A stretch of DNA of 64,000 bases from Aureimonas sp. Leaf427 (lineage in GTDB: Bacteria; Pseudomonadota; Alphaproteobacteria; Rhizobiales; Rhizobiaceae): positions 255,617 through 319,616 of the forward strand of contig NZ_LMQW01000051.1 in assembly GCF_001425485.1 (NCBI RefSeq), in the 5' to 3' direction. Position 1 is the stretch's first letter; each line of letters begins with the position of its first letter. The notes beneath the pieces were generated by a model. The model saw only the letters and a program-made list of their open reading frames with translations, made no database searches and had not been told where the DNA came from. A program made the position numbers and the translations under genes. Shown here one piece after another: positions 1-8,260 of the stretch.

Positions 1-133
1 CCCCACCGGGGAGAAGTGGCCGGCAGGCCGAAGAGGGGGCTTTGAACCGACCGCTGCGGCAAGTCACCCCTCATCCCGCTGCCGCGACCTTCTCCCCGGA
101 GGAGAGAAGAAGATAGTTCTCCACCGTCTCCGC
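1..133. repeat. Dispersed palindromic repeat, copy A (cut by left edge)
   Basis: This non-coding stretch begins with GGGGAGAAG followed by GCCGGCAGGC and ends with CCTTCTCCCCGGAGG and a GAAGAAG tail. The left and right arms are reverse complements of each other, so the unit can fold as one large hairpin. The same arms recur at 163-313 and 10446-10634. It resembles the intergenic palindromic repeats common in Rhizobiales. No gene is visible between position 1 and the end of moaE. Confidence 0.6.
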
Positions 134-162
134 GCTTCGCAGCCGAGCCGTTCAGAAAGAGG

Positions 163-313
163 TTCTTCTCCCCCCATCGGGGAGAAGTGGCCGGCAGGCC
201 GATGAGGGGCCTTGTTCCGACCATCGCGGCTGATCGCCTCTCATTCCTCCCGAGCTTGCCGAGGGGGCCGCGACCTTCTCCCCGGAGGGAAAAAGAGATC
301 GCTCTCCACCGCC
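163..313. repeat. Dispersed palindromic repeat, copy B
   Basis: Second copy of the element. The left arm carries TTCTTCTCCCC..GGGGAGAAG and GCCGGCAGGCCGATGAGGGG. The right arm carries CCTTCTCCCCGGAGGG followed by CTCCACCGCCTC. It abuts the moaE stop codon and may act as its 3' structure. Confidence 0.6.
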
Positions 314-799
314 TCAGCTCTTCGCCCAGCGTTCCGTCGCCGCCGCGTCCGTGTCCTTCGCCGCGACCCAGTCGCCGAGCGTGCCGTCGATCCGGTGCTC
401 GCGCTTCCAGAAGGGGGCGCTGGTTTTCAGATAGTCCATGAGGAAGCTCGCCGCCTGGAAGGCCGCGTCGCGGTGGGCGGAGGCGCAGGCGACGAGCACG
501 ATCTCGTCGCCGGGCCGCACCAGCCCGTGCCGATGGATCGCGCGGCAGGCGAGGAGCGGCCAGCGGCGACAGGCCTGGACCGCGACGGCAGCGATCTGGC
601 GTTCCGCCATGCCGGGGTAATGTTCGAGTTCAAGGGCGGCGAGCGTTCCCCCTTCGTCGCGGCAATAGCCGGAGAAGGTGACGAGCCCGCCGATCGCCCC
701 GCCGCCGGCCATCGCGGCGATCTCGGCGGCGATGTCGATCCGCTCCTCTGTCACGCGCACGAAAGGCGTCACGCGGACGAAGGGCGCCGCGGCGTCCAT
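314..799 (-). CDS. moaE: Molybdopterin synthase catalytic subunit MoaE
   Basis: Large subunit of molybdopterin synthase. It adds the two dithiolene sulfurs to cyclic pyranopterin monophosphate, taking sulfur from MoaD thiocarboxylate. The 161-residue length fits the family. Visible motifs are VTFSGYCRDE near residue 42, an HRHG..RPGDEIV segment, ASAHRDAAF and the active-site stretch LKTSAPFWKRE with its two lysines. It lies 1 bp downstream of moaD, so the two are co-transcribed. Oddity: the N-terminus contains PFVRVT twice in a row, from an 18-bp near-perfect tandem duplication at 750-785. The sequence before the catalytic core is therefore six residues longer than needed. Identification is secure. 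Confidence 0.93.
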   Translation of the reverse strand: MDAAAPFVRVTPFVRVTEERIDIAAEIAAMAGGGAIGGLVTFSGYCRDEGGTLAALELEHYPGMAERQIAAVAVQACRRWPLLACRAIHRHGLVRPGDEIVLVACASAHRDAAFQAASFLMDYLKTSAPFWKREHRIDGTLGDWVAAKDTDAAATERWAKS

Positions 800-800
800 C

Positions 801-1052
801 TCAGCCGCCCGTCATTGGCGGGAAGAGGGCGATCTCGTGGGCGCCGTCGATCGTCTCGGAATGCTCGACATGCTCCTGGTTGATCGCGACGCGGATCACC
901 TCGGGCGCCTGCAGCGCCTCGGCATAGCCCTCGCCGCGGCCGCGCAGCCAGTGGAGGAGATCGGAGACGGTGTGAAGGCCCGCCGGCAGCGCGACCTCCT
1001 CTTCGGCAAGGCCGATTCGCTCGCGAACCCAGGCGAAATAGACGAGTTTCAT
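801..1052 (-). CDS. moaD: Molybdopterin synthase sulfur carrier subunit MoaD
   Basis: Small ubiquitin-like sulfur carrier of 83 residues ending in Gly-Gly, the C-terminus that is adenylated and thiocarboxylated before sulfur is handed to MoaE. The beta-grasp pattern is recognisable: an MKLVYFAWVRERIG start, an LLHWL segment and a VAINQE strand. It precedes moaE with a 1-bp gap and follows pgsA in the minus-strand cluster. The product would serve molybdoenzymes such as the oxidoreductase at 8261. Confidence 0.93.
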   Translation of the reverse strand: MKLVYFAWVRERIGLAEEEVALPAGLHTVSDLLHWLRGRGEGYAEALQAPEVIRVAINQEHVEHSETIDGAHEIALFPPMTGG

Positions 1053-1115
1053 GGCCGACTCCCTTCCGGCGCTGCTGTCTTCGAGGAAACACGCGCGGAA
1101 GCAGCCGGCTCCACG

Positions 1116-1697
1116 TCAGTCCGGAATATGGCGCAGCCCGGCGCGAAAATAATCGTAGCCCGTGTAGAGCGTCACCAGCGCCGAGATCCAGAGAAGGCCG
1201 AGCCCGGTCTGGGTGGCGTAGGGCAGGATCTTGTCGGCGGCCGGGCCGGCCAGAAGCACGCTGACGGCGACCATCTGGAGCGTCGTCTTCCACTTGGCGA
1301 GCTGCGTGACGGGCACGCTCACCTTCAGCTCCGCCAGATACTCGCGAAGCCCGGAAACGAGGATTTCCCGGCAGAGAATGACGATCGCGGCCCATAGCGA
1401 CCAGCCCTTGATCGTCTCGTCCGCGGCCAGCAGCAGAAGGCAGGCGGCGACGAGCAGCTTGTCGGCGATCGGATCGAGCATGCGTCCGATCGTCGAGGTC
1501 TGCTGCCAGGCGCGCGCGAGATAGCCGTCGAAGAAATCGGTGATGCTGGCGACCGCGAAGATGACGAGCGCCCACCAGCGCGCCGTATCGGTCGGCTCGA
1601 ACCCGCCGCTTCCGAAAAAGCACAGCACCACCAGCGGGACCGCCAGGATGCGTGCATAGGTCAGCATATTGGGTAGGTTGTAAGCCCGAGAGGCCAT
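1116..1697 (-). CDS. pgsA: CDP-diacylglycerol-glycerol-3-phosphate 3-phosphatidyltransferase
   Basis: Integral membrane enzyme that makes phosphatidylglycerol phosphate from CDP-diacylglycerol and glycerol-3-phosphate, the committed step to phosphatidylglycerol and cardiolipin. The CDP-alcohol phosphatidyltransferase signature DG..AR(8)G...D...D is complete: FFDGYLARA, then GRMLDPIADKL around residues 61-85. The 193 residues carry several hydrophobic helices, as in the family. It sits between uvrC (105 bp upstream) and moaD (63 bp downstream), an order seen in many Rhizobiales. Confidence 0.93.
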   Translation of the reverse strand: MASRAYNLPNMLTYARILAVPLVVLCFFGSGGFEPTDTARWWALVIFAVASITDFFDGYLARAWQQTSTIGRMLDPIADKLLVAACLLLLAADETIKGWSLWAAIVILCREILVSGLREYLAELKVSVPVTQLAKWKTTLQMVAVSVLLAGPAADKILPYATQTGLGLLWISALVTLYTGYDYFRAGLRHIPD

Positions 1698-1802
1698 GGG
1701 AAAGTCCGGTCGGATGACGGCGCCGCCTGTTCAATCCCGGCGGGGCTTCGAGGTCAACCGCCGCGCGGAGAAAAAGAAAAAAGACCGGTCGGGAAGGCCG
1801 CC

Positions 1803-3854
1803 TCAACCGCGTTCGTGGAAATGGTCGTAGACGAGCTTGGCCATGCCCTCCGAAATGCCCTCGACCTTGAGAAGATCGCCGAGCGCGGCGCGCGAGACGG
1901 CCTTCGCCGTGCCGAAATGGTGGAGGAGGGCGCGCTTGCGCGAGGGGCCGATGCCGGCGATCTCGTCCAGCGGATTGGCCACCAACTCCTTCTTGCGCTT
2001 GGCGCGGTGCGTTCCGATGGCGAAGCGGTGCGCCTCGTCGCGCAGACGCTGGACGAAGTAGAGGACCGGATCGCGCGGCGGCAGCGAGAAGGGCTCGCGC
2101 CCTTCCACGATGAAGCGCTCGCGCCCGGCATCGCGGTCGATGCCCTTGGCGATGCCGATCGTCGTCACCTTCTCGGCGATGCCGAGTTCGGTGAGGATCG
2201 CGCGCACCGCCGAGATCTGCCCCTTGCCGCCGTCGACCAGCACGAGGTCCGGCCAGGCCGGCAGGTCCGGCGCATCGGCGGCGTCCTCCACGGGCGGGGC
2301 CTCGGGCGCCGGGCCGGCGTCGCCATGCTCCTTCACGAGGCGCGAGAAGCGCCGGGTCATGACCTCGCGCATCATGCCGAAATCGTCGCCGGGCGTGATC
2401 TCCGTGCTCTTGATGTTGAACTTGCGGTACTGATTCTTCACGAAGCCCTCCGGCCCCGCCACGATCATGGCGCCGACGGCGGCCGTGCCCATGATGTGCG
2501 AATTGTCGAAGACCTCGATCCGGCGCGGCACCTGCGACAGCTTGAACGTCTCGGCGACGCCCTTGAGAAGCCGGGCCTGGGACGAGGTCTCCGCCAGCCG
2601 CCGGCCCAGCGCCTCGCGCGCGTTCGTCAGCGCATGGTCGACGAGATCCTTCTTCTCACCGCGCGCCGGCACCTGGATCTGCACCCGGCGCCCGGCCTTC
2701 ACGCTCAGCGCGTCGCAGAGAAGCTCACGATCTTCCATCTCCACCGAGGCGAGGACGAGGCGCGGCGCGGGCGTCGAATCGTAGAACTGCGCCAGGAACG
2801 CGCCCAGCACCTCGGTCGGCTCCAGCGAGGAGTCGGCGCGCGGGAAATAGGCGCGGTTGCCCCAGTTCTGTCCGGTGCGGAAGAAGAAGACCTGGATGCA
2901 GGTGAGCCCGCCCTCGGTGTGGATGGCGAAGACGTCGGCCTCCTCCACGCCGGCGGGGTTGATGCCCTGGTGGCCCTGGATATGGGCGAGCGCGGAGAGG
3001 CGGTCGCGATAGATCGCGGCACGCTCGAAGTCGAGATCCTCCGAGGCTTCCTGCATGGCCTTCGCCATGCCCTGCTTCACCTGGCTGGAATGGCCGGAGA
3101 GGAAGCCCTTCGCCTCGTCCACGAGGCCCTGGTAGTCCTCGATCGAGATCTCGCGCGTGCAGGGGCCGGAGCAGCGCTTGATCTGGTAGAGAAGGCAGGG
3201 CCGCGAGCGGCTCTCGTAGACGCTGTCCGTGCAGGTGCGCAGGAGGAACGCGCGCTGGAGCGAGTTGATCGTGCGCCCGACGGAGCCAGCGGAGGCGAAG
3301 GGGCCGAAATAGCTGCCCTTCCGCGACCGCGCGCCGCGATGCTTCATGATGGCGGGCGCTTCGTGGCTTTCGGAAACAAGGATGTAAGGGAAAGACTTGT
3401 CGTCCCGCATGAGGACGTTGAATCGGGGTCTCAAGCGCTTGATGAGGTTCGCTTCGAGCAGGAGCGCCTCGGTTTCCGTCCGCGTCGTGACGAACTCCAT
3501 GTGCCGCGTCTCGCGGATCATGCGCGCGATGCGGTTCGTGTGCCCCCCGAGCCGCGTGTAGCTCGTGACGCGCTTCTTCAGCGACTTCGCCTTGCCGACA
3601 TAGAGGACCTCCTGGTCCTTGCCGAACATGCGGTAGACGCCGGGCGAGTTCGGCAGGCGCTTGACGAAGGCGGCGATCAGCGGCGCGCCCTCCAGCGTCT
3701 GGTCGATGTCGCGCCCGCCATGGCTCCAGTCGATCGCCGCGATCAGCTCCGCATTGCCCTGGATCTCCAAGGCTTCGCCGGCGATCTCCTCCTCGTCCTC
3801 GGGAAGGTCGTCGTCGAAATCGGTGTCGGCCAGGGTCTCTGTCGTATCGCTCAT
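1803..3854 (-). CDS. uvrC: Excinuclease ABC subunit C
   Basis: UvrC makes both incisions in nucleotide excision repair after UvrAB has marked the lesion. Domains in order are an acidic N-terminal tail, a GIY-YIG nuclease ([21 protein letters not shown]), a UVR helix pair ([14 protein letters not shown]), the RNase H-like C-terminal nuclease ([18 protein letters not shown]) and a helix-hairpin-helix end ([13 protein letters not shown]). The chosen start gives 683 residues and follows a GAAGA at a usable distance. The frame is open upstream, with ATGs at 3881 and 3959. The 3959 ATG has a better AGAGGA site but would add an Arg-rich stretch that looks unlike the family, so the start is uncertain. 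Confidence 0.93.
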   Translation of the reverse strand: MSDTTETLADTDFDDDLPEDEEEIAGEALEIQGNAELIAAIDWSHGGRDIDQTLEGAPLIAAFVKRLPNSPGVYRMFGKDQEVLYVGKAKSLKKRVTSYTRLGGHTNRIARMIRETRHMEFVTTRTETEALLLEANLIKRLRPRFNVLMRDDKSFPYILVSESHEAPAIMKHRGARSRKGSYFGPFASAGSVGRTINSLQRAFLLRTCTDSVYESRSRPCLLYQIKRCSGPCTREISIEDYQGLVDEAKGFLSGHSSQVKQGMAKAMQEASEDLDFERAAIYRDRLSALAHIQGHQGINPAGVEEADVFAIHTEGGLTCIQVFFFRTGQNWGNRAYFPRADSSLEPTEVLGAFLAQFYDSTPAPRLVLASVEMEDRELLCDALSVKAGRRVQIQVPARGEKKDLVDHALTNAREALGRRLAETSSQARLLKGVAETFKLSQVPRRIEVFDNSHIMGTAAVGAMIVAGPEGFVKNQYRKFNIKSTEITPGDDFGMMREVMTRRFSRLVKEHGDAGPAPEAPPVEDAADAPDLPAWPDLVLVDGGKGQISAVRAILTELGIAEKVTTIGIAKGIDRDAGRERFIVEGREPFSLPPRDPVLYFVQRLRDEAHRFAIGTHRAKRKKELVANPLDEIAGIGPSRKRALLHHFGTAKAVSRAALGDLLKVEGISEGMAKLVYDHFHERG

Positions 3855-4184
3855 ATCGTCTTCGCTGGTCGGTCGCGGCATCAATGCGCGGCCGGCATGT
3901 CGGGTGGGGCGCCGGAACCGGCGGCGTCGCGCCGGAGACGGCGCGGCTCGGAACGGCATAAGGTCCGATCCTCTCTATATGATTCGTCGCCGCGGGAATG
4001 GGAGGGGGCGAATGCGGCGGGGGAAAGGATGGGCGTCCTTGCGCCGCAGCCGCCGAGAGCCCACATTTTCGGAAGCAGCGGGACTCGTTCGAATTGTCGG
4101 TTTCGATGATACTGGAACCAAGCGGATGGTCGGATACGTTTGCGTTGAACCAGGGAACCCGGCGGGCCGGGAAGGAGGCATGCG
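3855..4184. other. Divergent intergenic region uvrC / outer-membrane protein
   Basis: This 330-base region between two divergent genes must carry both promoters. The part next to uvrC (to 3959) is open in the uvrC frame and may encode an N-terminal extension. The last bases hold the strong GGAGG ribosome site of the gene at 4185. I see no convincing -35/-10 pair and no RNA gene. Confidence 0.4.
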
Positions 4185-4850
4185 ATGACGAGATTGCAAG
4201 CTTCGCTGAGCGGCGCGGCGCTCTGGCTGCTGGCGGCCGTGCCCGTCGCCTTCGCCGCGGATGCGGTGGCGCCCGATATCGTGCCGGTCGCTCCGATCGA
4301 AGGCTCCGCTCCGATCTACATCTGGTCCGGTCCCTATGCCGGCGCCTTCGTCGGCTATAGCGCGCAGACATTCGACCAGTCGAACGGCGCGCGCTTCGAC
4401 GGAGACGGCGTCGTCGGCGGTGCCTATGGCGGCTACAACTGGCAGAACGATCGCATCGTCTACGGCCTTGAAGCCGATATCGGCGCATCCGGCGTCGAGG
4501 CCGGCGGGTTCGACCGGGCGGCCGGCCTGCCGCTCGACACGGAGACCAACGTCTTCGGCTCCCTGCGCGGCCGCGTGGGCGTGGCGGTCGATCCGTTCAT
4601 GGTCTTCGCCACGGCCGGCGTCGCGGCCTCCGATCAGACGCTGAAACTCGGACCCGCCGAGGATACGAACACCCATCTCGGCTATACGGTGGGCGCGGGC
4701 GTCGAGGCGAAGATCACCGACACGATCGATACGCGGCTCGAATACCGCTATTCCGATTTCGGCTCGAAGACCTACGACCTCGGCACGGCGACGACTTCGT
4801 CGGGTTTCGACGAACATTCCGTCCGGGCGGGCATCGCGCTGAAGTTCTGA
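4185..4850 (+). CDS. Outer-membrane beta-barrel protein (Omp25/Omp31-like)
   Basis: A 221-residue porin-family surface protein. It has a clear signal peptide (hydrophobic LSGAALWLLAAVPVAFA, cleavage after AFA), a short linker rich in APD and VAP, and an eight-strand barrel pattern with aromatic girdle residues. YAGAFVGYSAQ, GGAYGGYNWQN and LEYRYSDFGSK are typical of the Omp25/Omp31/RopB family. The last residue is Phe, the usual C-terminal signal for the BAM complex. GGAGG lies 6 bases before the ATG. It is monocistronic and convergent with the GST gene downstream. Its structural role is inferred from the family; no ligand can be read. Confidence 0.85.
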   Translation: MTRLQASLSGAALWLLAAVPVAFAADAVAPDIVPVAPIEGSAPIYIWSGPYAGAFVGYSAQTFDQSNGARFDGDGVVGGAYGGYNWQNDRIVYGLEADIGASGVEAGGFDRAAGLPLDTETNVFGSLRGRVGVAVDPFMVFATAGVAASDQTLKLGPAEDTNTHLGYTVGAGVEAKITDTIDTRLEYRYSDFGSKTYDLGTATTSSGFDEHSVRAGIALKF

Positions 4851-4901
4851 TCTGGATGCTTCAGGCGCCGGAAGGTAGCGCCGAACTCGACCAGCCGTCC
4901 C

Positions 4902-5498
4902 TCAGCTGAACGGCTGAAGGTCGTGGAAGGCCGGGAACGTATTCGGAAAATCGGCGAACCACGCCTGGAGCTTGGGATGACGCTCCTGCCATTCGCCCTT
5001 GAAGCGAAGTTCGAACCACCCGAGAAGGCCGGCCACGGCGAAGTGAGCGGTGGTCGGCCGAGGTCCGAGATCGTCGATCATGTCCTCGAGGATGGCCAGC
5101 CCGCGCCAGGCCTTGCCCATCTGCCTGTCGACCCAGGGCTGGTGCCGCTTCTCGTCGGGTCGGTAGCGAACCTCGTAGACCGTGAGAATCGCGCCGTCGA
5201 CGATGCCGTCCGCCGTCGCCTCGATCCGCTTGCAGGTCAGCCAGCCCGCCTCGTCCTGCGGAACGAGCCGGTGCCCGCTCTGGCGATCCAGCCAGTCGCA
5301 GATGACGGCGCTGTCGTAGAGCCCTTTGCCGTCGGGAAGAACGAGAGCGGGGATCTTGCCGAGCGGATTGGCCGATAGGAGATCGGCCGGCTCCGCTCCG
5401 GTGTCGGTGGGAACCAGCTCGAGGTCGATGTCGCAATGGTGGGCGGCCATCCGCACCTTCGCCGCGAAGGGCGAGGCGGACGCATAGAAGAGGCGCAT
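4902..5498 (-). CDS. Glutathione S-transferase family protein
   Basis: A cytosolic GST-fold protein of 198 residues. The N-terminal thioredoxin-like domain starts MRLFYASASPFAAKV, with SPF where the glutathione-activating Ser/Cys lies in bacterial GSTs. It continues through NPLGKIPALVLPDG, the cis-Pro G-site loop, and YDSAVICDWL. The rest is the all-helical domain. The start at 5498 was chosen because homology begins there, although the frame stays open to 5630. Substrate is unknown. It is followed on the same strand by nothing within 51 bases except the convergent OMP gene. Confidence 0.85.
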   Translation of the reverse strand: MRLFYASASPFAAKVRMAAHHCDIDLELVPTDTGAEPADLLSANPLGKIPALVLPDGKGLYDSAVICDWLDRQSGHRLVPQDEAGWLTCKRIEATADGIVDGAILTVYEVRYRPDEKRHQPWVDRQMGKAWRGLAILEDMIDDLGPRPTTAHFAVAGLLGWFELRFKGEWQERHPKLQAWFADFPNTFPAFHDLQPFS

Positions 5499-5535
5499 GA
5501 AGAGCAGTCTTTCCGGAATGTCTGTCAGCTGCCGA

Positions 5536-5991
5536 TCAGAAGCGGCGGAGCGACTGGCAGTTGGCGCCGTAGACGTACCACTTGTCGAGCCCCAGAACGC
5601 AGCCCTCGGCCTTCCAGCCGATCGAGGCATAGCCGAGCGGATGGGCGATCACGTAGTAGATCGTGTGCTTCTGAAGGTTGGAGAGAACGACCTCGCCCTG
5701 GCAGTAGCGCCGCTCGATCTGGTGATCCTCGTCCTTCGGGAAATAGGCTTTCTCGAAGGGGTCGCGGAATTCGTTGATCGAGAGATCAGCCTTCAGCATG
5801 TAGGCTGCGCCGTATTCGAACTGGTCCTCGACCTGCGCCAGCACCCTTGCATCCTCGCAGGCCGGCACGAGCGCCTTGGCATGGACCTGCGCCGGCGGCT
5901 CGGCGCCGTAATAGTCGGCCGCGAAGGAGGGCGCCGAAGCGCCGGATGCGATGGCGGCGGAGAGGACGAGCCCGGACAGGAGCTTGCACAT
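5536..5991 (-). CDS. Secreted hypothetical protein with signal peptide
   Basis: I do not recognise a named family. The 151-residue product starts MCKLLSGLVLSAAIASGASAPSFAAD, a standard Sec signal peptide with an AXA site, so the mature form is probably periplasmic. The mature part has several cysteines (ACED, RRYCQG, AEGCVL, ANCQS) that could form disulfides, and aromatic-rich strands. An in-frame start at 6030 would place 13 residues before the signal peptide and was rejected. It precedes the GST on the same strand by 37 bases and may be co-transcribed. Function unknown. Confidence 0.7.
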   Translation of the reverse strand: MCKLLSGLVLSAAIASGASAPSFAADYYGAEPPAQVHAKALVPACEDARVLAQVEDQFEYGAAYMLKADLSINEFRDPFEKAYFPKDEDHQIERRYCQGEVVLSNLQKHTIYYVIAHPLGYASIGWKAEGCVLGLDKWYVYGANCQSLRRF

Positions 5992-6056
5992 GGATCGGTT
6001 TCCCGCTCGGTTGACCCTGGACGGGTCCAAGTTGAGGCAGAACTATGACGCGGACC

Positions 6057-6890
6057 TTAAGGTTGCTCGCCCGAGATCGCAACGACCTCCGAAGAACCGC
6101 GCCCCTCTTTGCCGAGCACCTGTTCCAGAATTGCCATGATCCGCGAAGCGTCCTCCGCGAACGTGTAGGGCGCGTTGACGACGGCAAGGCCGCTGCCGAC
6201 GAGCCTGTCCTCCGCCGCGAAGGGTTCGCGGAAGAAATCGGCCGCGATGATTCGTCCGATCCCGGTCGCCTTCAGCCCCTCGTGCAGGCGCTTGCGCTCG
6301 GCCGGGCGCTTGATCGGATACCAGAGTGCATAGATGCCGGTCGGCCAGCGGCGGTGGGCGGCCGATAGGCCCTCGATCATCCGCCCGATCTCGTCGGGCT
6401 GCTCGAAGGGCGGGTCCACGAGCACGAGGCCGCGCTTCTCCTTCGGCGGCACATGGGCGCCGAGCGCGAGCCAGCCGTCGAGCTCGATCACCTTGGTCTG
6501 GACGTCGCCGGCGAACAGCGCCGCCAGGGCCGCGGCGTCCACGGGATGCAGCTCGTAGGCCGAAAGCCGGTCCTGACGCCGCAGAAGCGCCCGCGACAGG
6601 GCCGGCGAGCCCGGATAGGAACCCGGCTCCGCGCCGGCGACCTCGAGATAGGCTTGCAGCTCGGGCGCACTCGCGGCCGGAGAGGCGAGGAGCCTTGCGA
6701 TCCCCTCCAGCTGCTCGCCGGTGCGCGTCGCCTCGTCGGAGGAGAGATCGTAGCGCCCCCGGCCCGCATGCGTGTCGATCACGCGGAAGGGCTTCTCCTT
6801 GCGCTTCAGATACTCGACGAGGGCAGTGAGGAGCGCGTGCTTGTGCACGTCGGCGAAATTGCCGGCATGGAAGGCGTGACGATAGTTCAT
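6057..6890 (-). CDS. rlmJ: 23S rRNA (adenine2030-N6)-methyltransferase RlmJ
   Basis: SAM-dependent N6-methylation of A2030 in 23S rRNA. The 277-residue protein begins with the family hallmark MNYRHAFHAGNFADVHKH and carries the DTHAGRGRYDL SAM loop and the catalytic VDPPFEQPDE (DPPY/F) motif. The start at 6890 matches this conserved N-terminus; the reading frame extends further but without homology. It is divergent from the Old Yellow Enzyme gene. Identification rests on the N-terminal signature and is firm. Confidence 0.93.
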   Translation of the reverse strand: MNYRHAFHAGNFADVHKHALLTALVEYLKRKEKPFRVIDTHAGRGRYDLSSDEATRTGEQLEGIARLLASPAASAPELQAYLEVAGAEPGSYPGSPALSRALLRRQDRLSAYELHPVDAAALAALFAGDVQTKVIELDGWLALGAHVPPKEKRGLVLVDPPFEQPDEIGRMIEGLSAAHRRWPTGIYALWYPIKRPAERKRLHEGLKATGIGRIIAADFFREPFAAEDRLVGSGLAVVNAPYTFAEDASRIMAILEQVLGKEGRGSSEVVAISGEQP

Positions 6891-7045
6891 GCCTGTCTCC
6901 TCGAAGGGGAACCGCGGGCGGCGTGTCGTTGCGTGGTTGGGAACGGATCGTTCACGATCTTGATCCCACCGCACCGCAGCACCAAGTGTCCGCGGCCTTA
7001 CAGCGGCCGGCGAGCCGCTTTGCAATCCTTGAAAGGACTCGTCCC

Positions 7046-8158
7046 GTGGCGAAATCCAAGCTTTTCGAACCCTTCGGCCTTGGCCCGATCCAGCTTTCCA
7101 ACCGAACCGTGATGGCGCCGCTGACGCGCAGCCGGGCCACGAGCGACGGCGTGCCGAAGCAGCTGCATGTCGACTATTACCGCCAGCGCGCCGGTGCCGG
7201 CCTCATCATCACCGAGGCGACGAACATTTCCGTCGAGGGTCGCGGCTACGCCTGGACGCCCGGCATCTACAACGACGAGCAGGTCGCGGCCTGGAAGAAG
7301 GTGACGGACGCCGTGCACGAGGAGGGCGGCAAGATCTTCCTCCAGCTCTGGCATGTCGGCCGCATCTCCCATCCCGACCTTCAGGAGAACGGCCAGCTGC
7401 CCGTCGCGCCGTCCGCGGTCCAGCCGAGCGGCAAGGCCTTCACGGAAGAAGGCTTCAAGGACCATGTGGCGCCGCGCGCTCTGGAGGAATCCGAGCTGCC
7501 GCGCTTGATCCAGGACTATGTCCGCGCCACTCAGAACTCCCGCGCGGCCGGTTTCGACGGCGTCGAGCTGCACTCGGCCAATGGCTACCTTCTCGACCAG
7601 TTCCTGCGCGACGGCACGAACAAGCGCACCGACCGCTACGGCGGCTCGATCGAGAACCGCATGCGCTTCCCGCTGGAAGTGCTCGACGCCGTGATCGCGG
7701 CCTGGGATGCCGAGCATGTCGGCGTGCGCATTTCGCCGGTGACGGTCATGGGCGGCTCGTTCGAGAGCAACCAGCAGGCCGTCTTCAACGCCTATGTCGA
7801 AGAGCTGGAGAAGCGCCATCCGGTCTATCTCCACGTCATCGAGGGCCAGACCGGCGGCGATCGCAAGAAGGACGACTTCGACTACGCCGCGCTCAAGAGC
7901 CGCTTTTCCGGCGCCTACATGGGCAATAACGACTACGATCTCGACCTCGCGGTGAAGCGTCTCGAGGCCGGCGAGGTGGACCTCGTCTGCTACGGCAAGC
8001 TCTTCATCTCCAATCCCGATCTACCCGCGCGCCTGGAACTCGGCGCCCCGCTCGCCGAATGGGACCAGAGCACCTTCTACGGCGGCGACGCGAAGGGCTA
8101 CACGGACTATCCCGCGCTCACCAAGGAAGAGCGCATGCGATACGCCGTGGCCGCGTAA
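7046..8158 (+). CDS. Alkene reductase (Old Yellow Enzyme, NemA-like)
   Basis: FMN-dependent NAD(P)H oxidoreductase that reduces activated C=C bonds and often nitro compounds or N-ethylmaleimide. It is a single TIM barrel of 370 residues. Motifs are LFEPFGLGPIQLSNRTVMAPLTR at the N-terminus, LWHVGRISHP, the substrate-binding HSANGYLLDQF (usual His/Asn pair) and DRYGGSIENR. The start is a GTG at 7046 with AAAGGA 8 bases upstream; the frame is open further left but without homology. A terminator hairpin follows at 8179. The physiological substrate is not evident. Confidence 0.92.
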   Translation: MAKSKLFEPFGLGPIQLSNRTVMAPLTRSRATSDGVPKQLHVDYYRQRAGAGLIITEATNISVEGRGYAWTPGIYNDEQVAAWKKVTDAVHEEGGKIFLQLWHVGRISHPDLQENGQLPVAPSAVQPSGKAFTEEGFKDHVAPRALEESELPRLIQDYVRATQNSRAAGFDGVELHSANGYLLDQFLRDGTNKRTDRYGGSIENRMRFPLEVLDAVIAAWDAEHVGVRISPVTVMGGSFESNQQAVFNAYVEELEKRHPVYLHVIEGQTGGDRKKDDFDYAALKSRFSGAYMGNNDYDLDLAVKRLEAGEVDLVCYGKLFISNPDLPARLELGAPLAEWDQSTFYGGDAKGYTDYPALTKEERMRYAVAA

Positions 8159-8178
8159 AGCCTCGAGCGATCGATCGG

Positions 8179-8208
8179 CGGCCGGGGCAGCGATGCTCCG
8201 GCCGTTTT
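8179..8208 (+). terminator. Rho-independent terminator after alkene reductase
   Basis: A 10-bp stem (CGGCCGGGGC / GCTCCGGCCG, one G-T pair) with loop AGCGAT is followed by TTTT. It lies 21 bases after the stop codon. Confidence 0.75.
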
Positions 8209-8260
8209 CGTTGATCGCAAGCATCATGAAGAGGAATAACATTCCGGCCTCTGCCGCGTT

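Noticed and set aside
1815-4109. A 764-codon plus-strand frame opposite uvrC
   Set aside because: Composition (Asp, Arg, Leu, His, Gly) is that of an antisense shadow; uvrC has all its domains.
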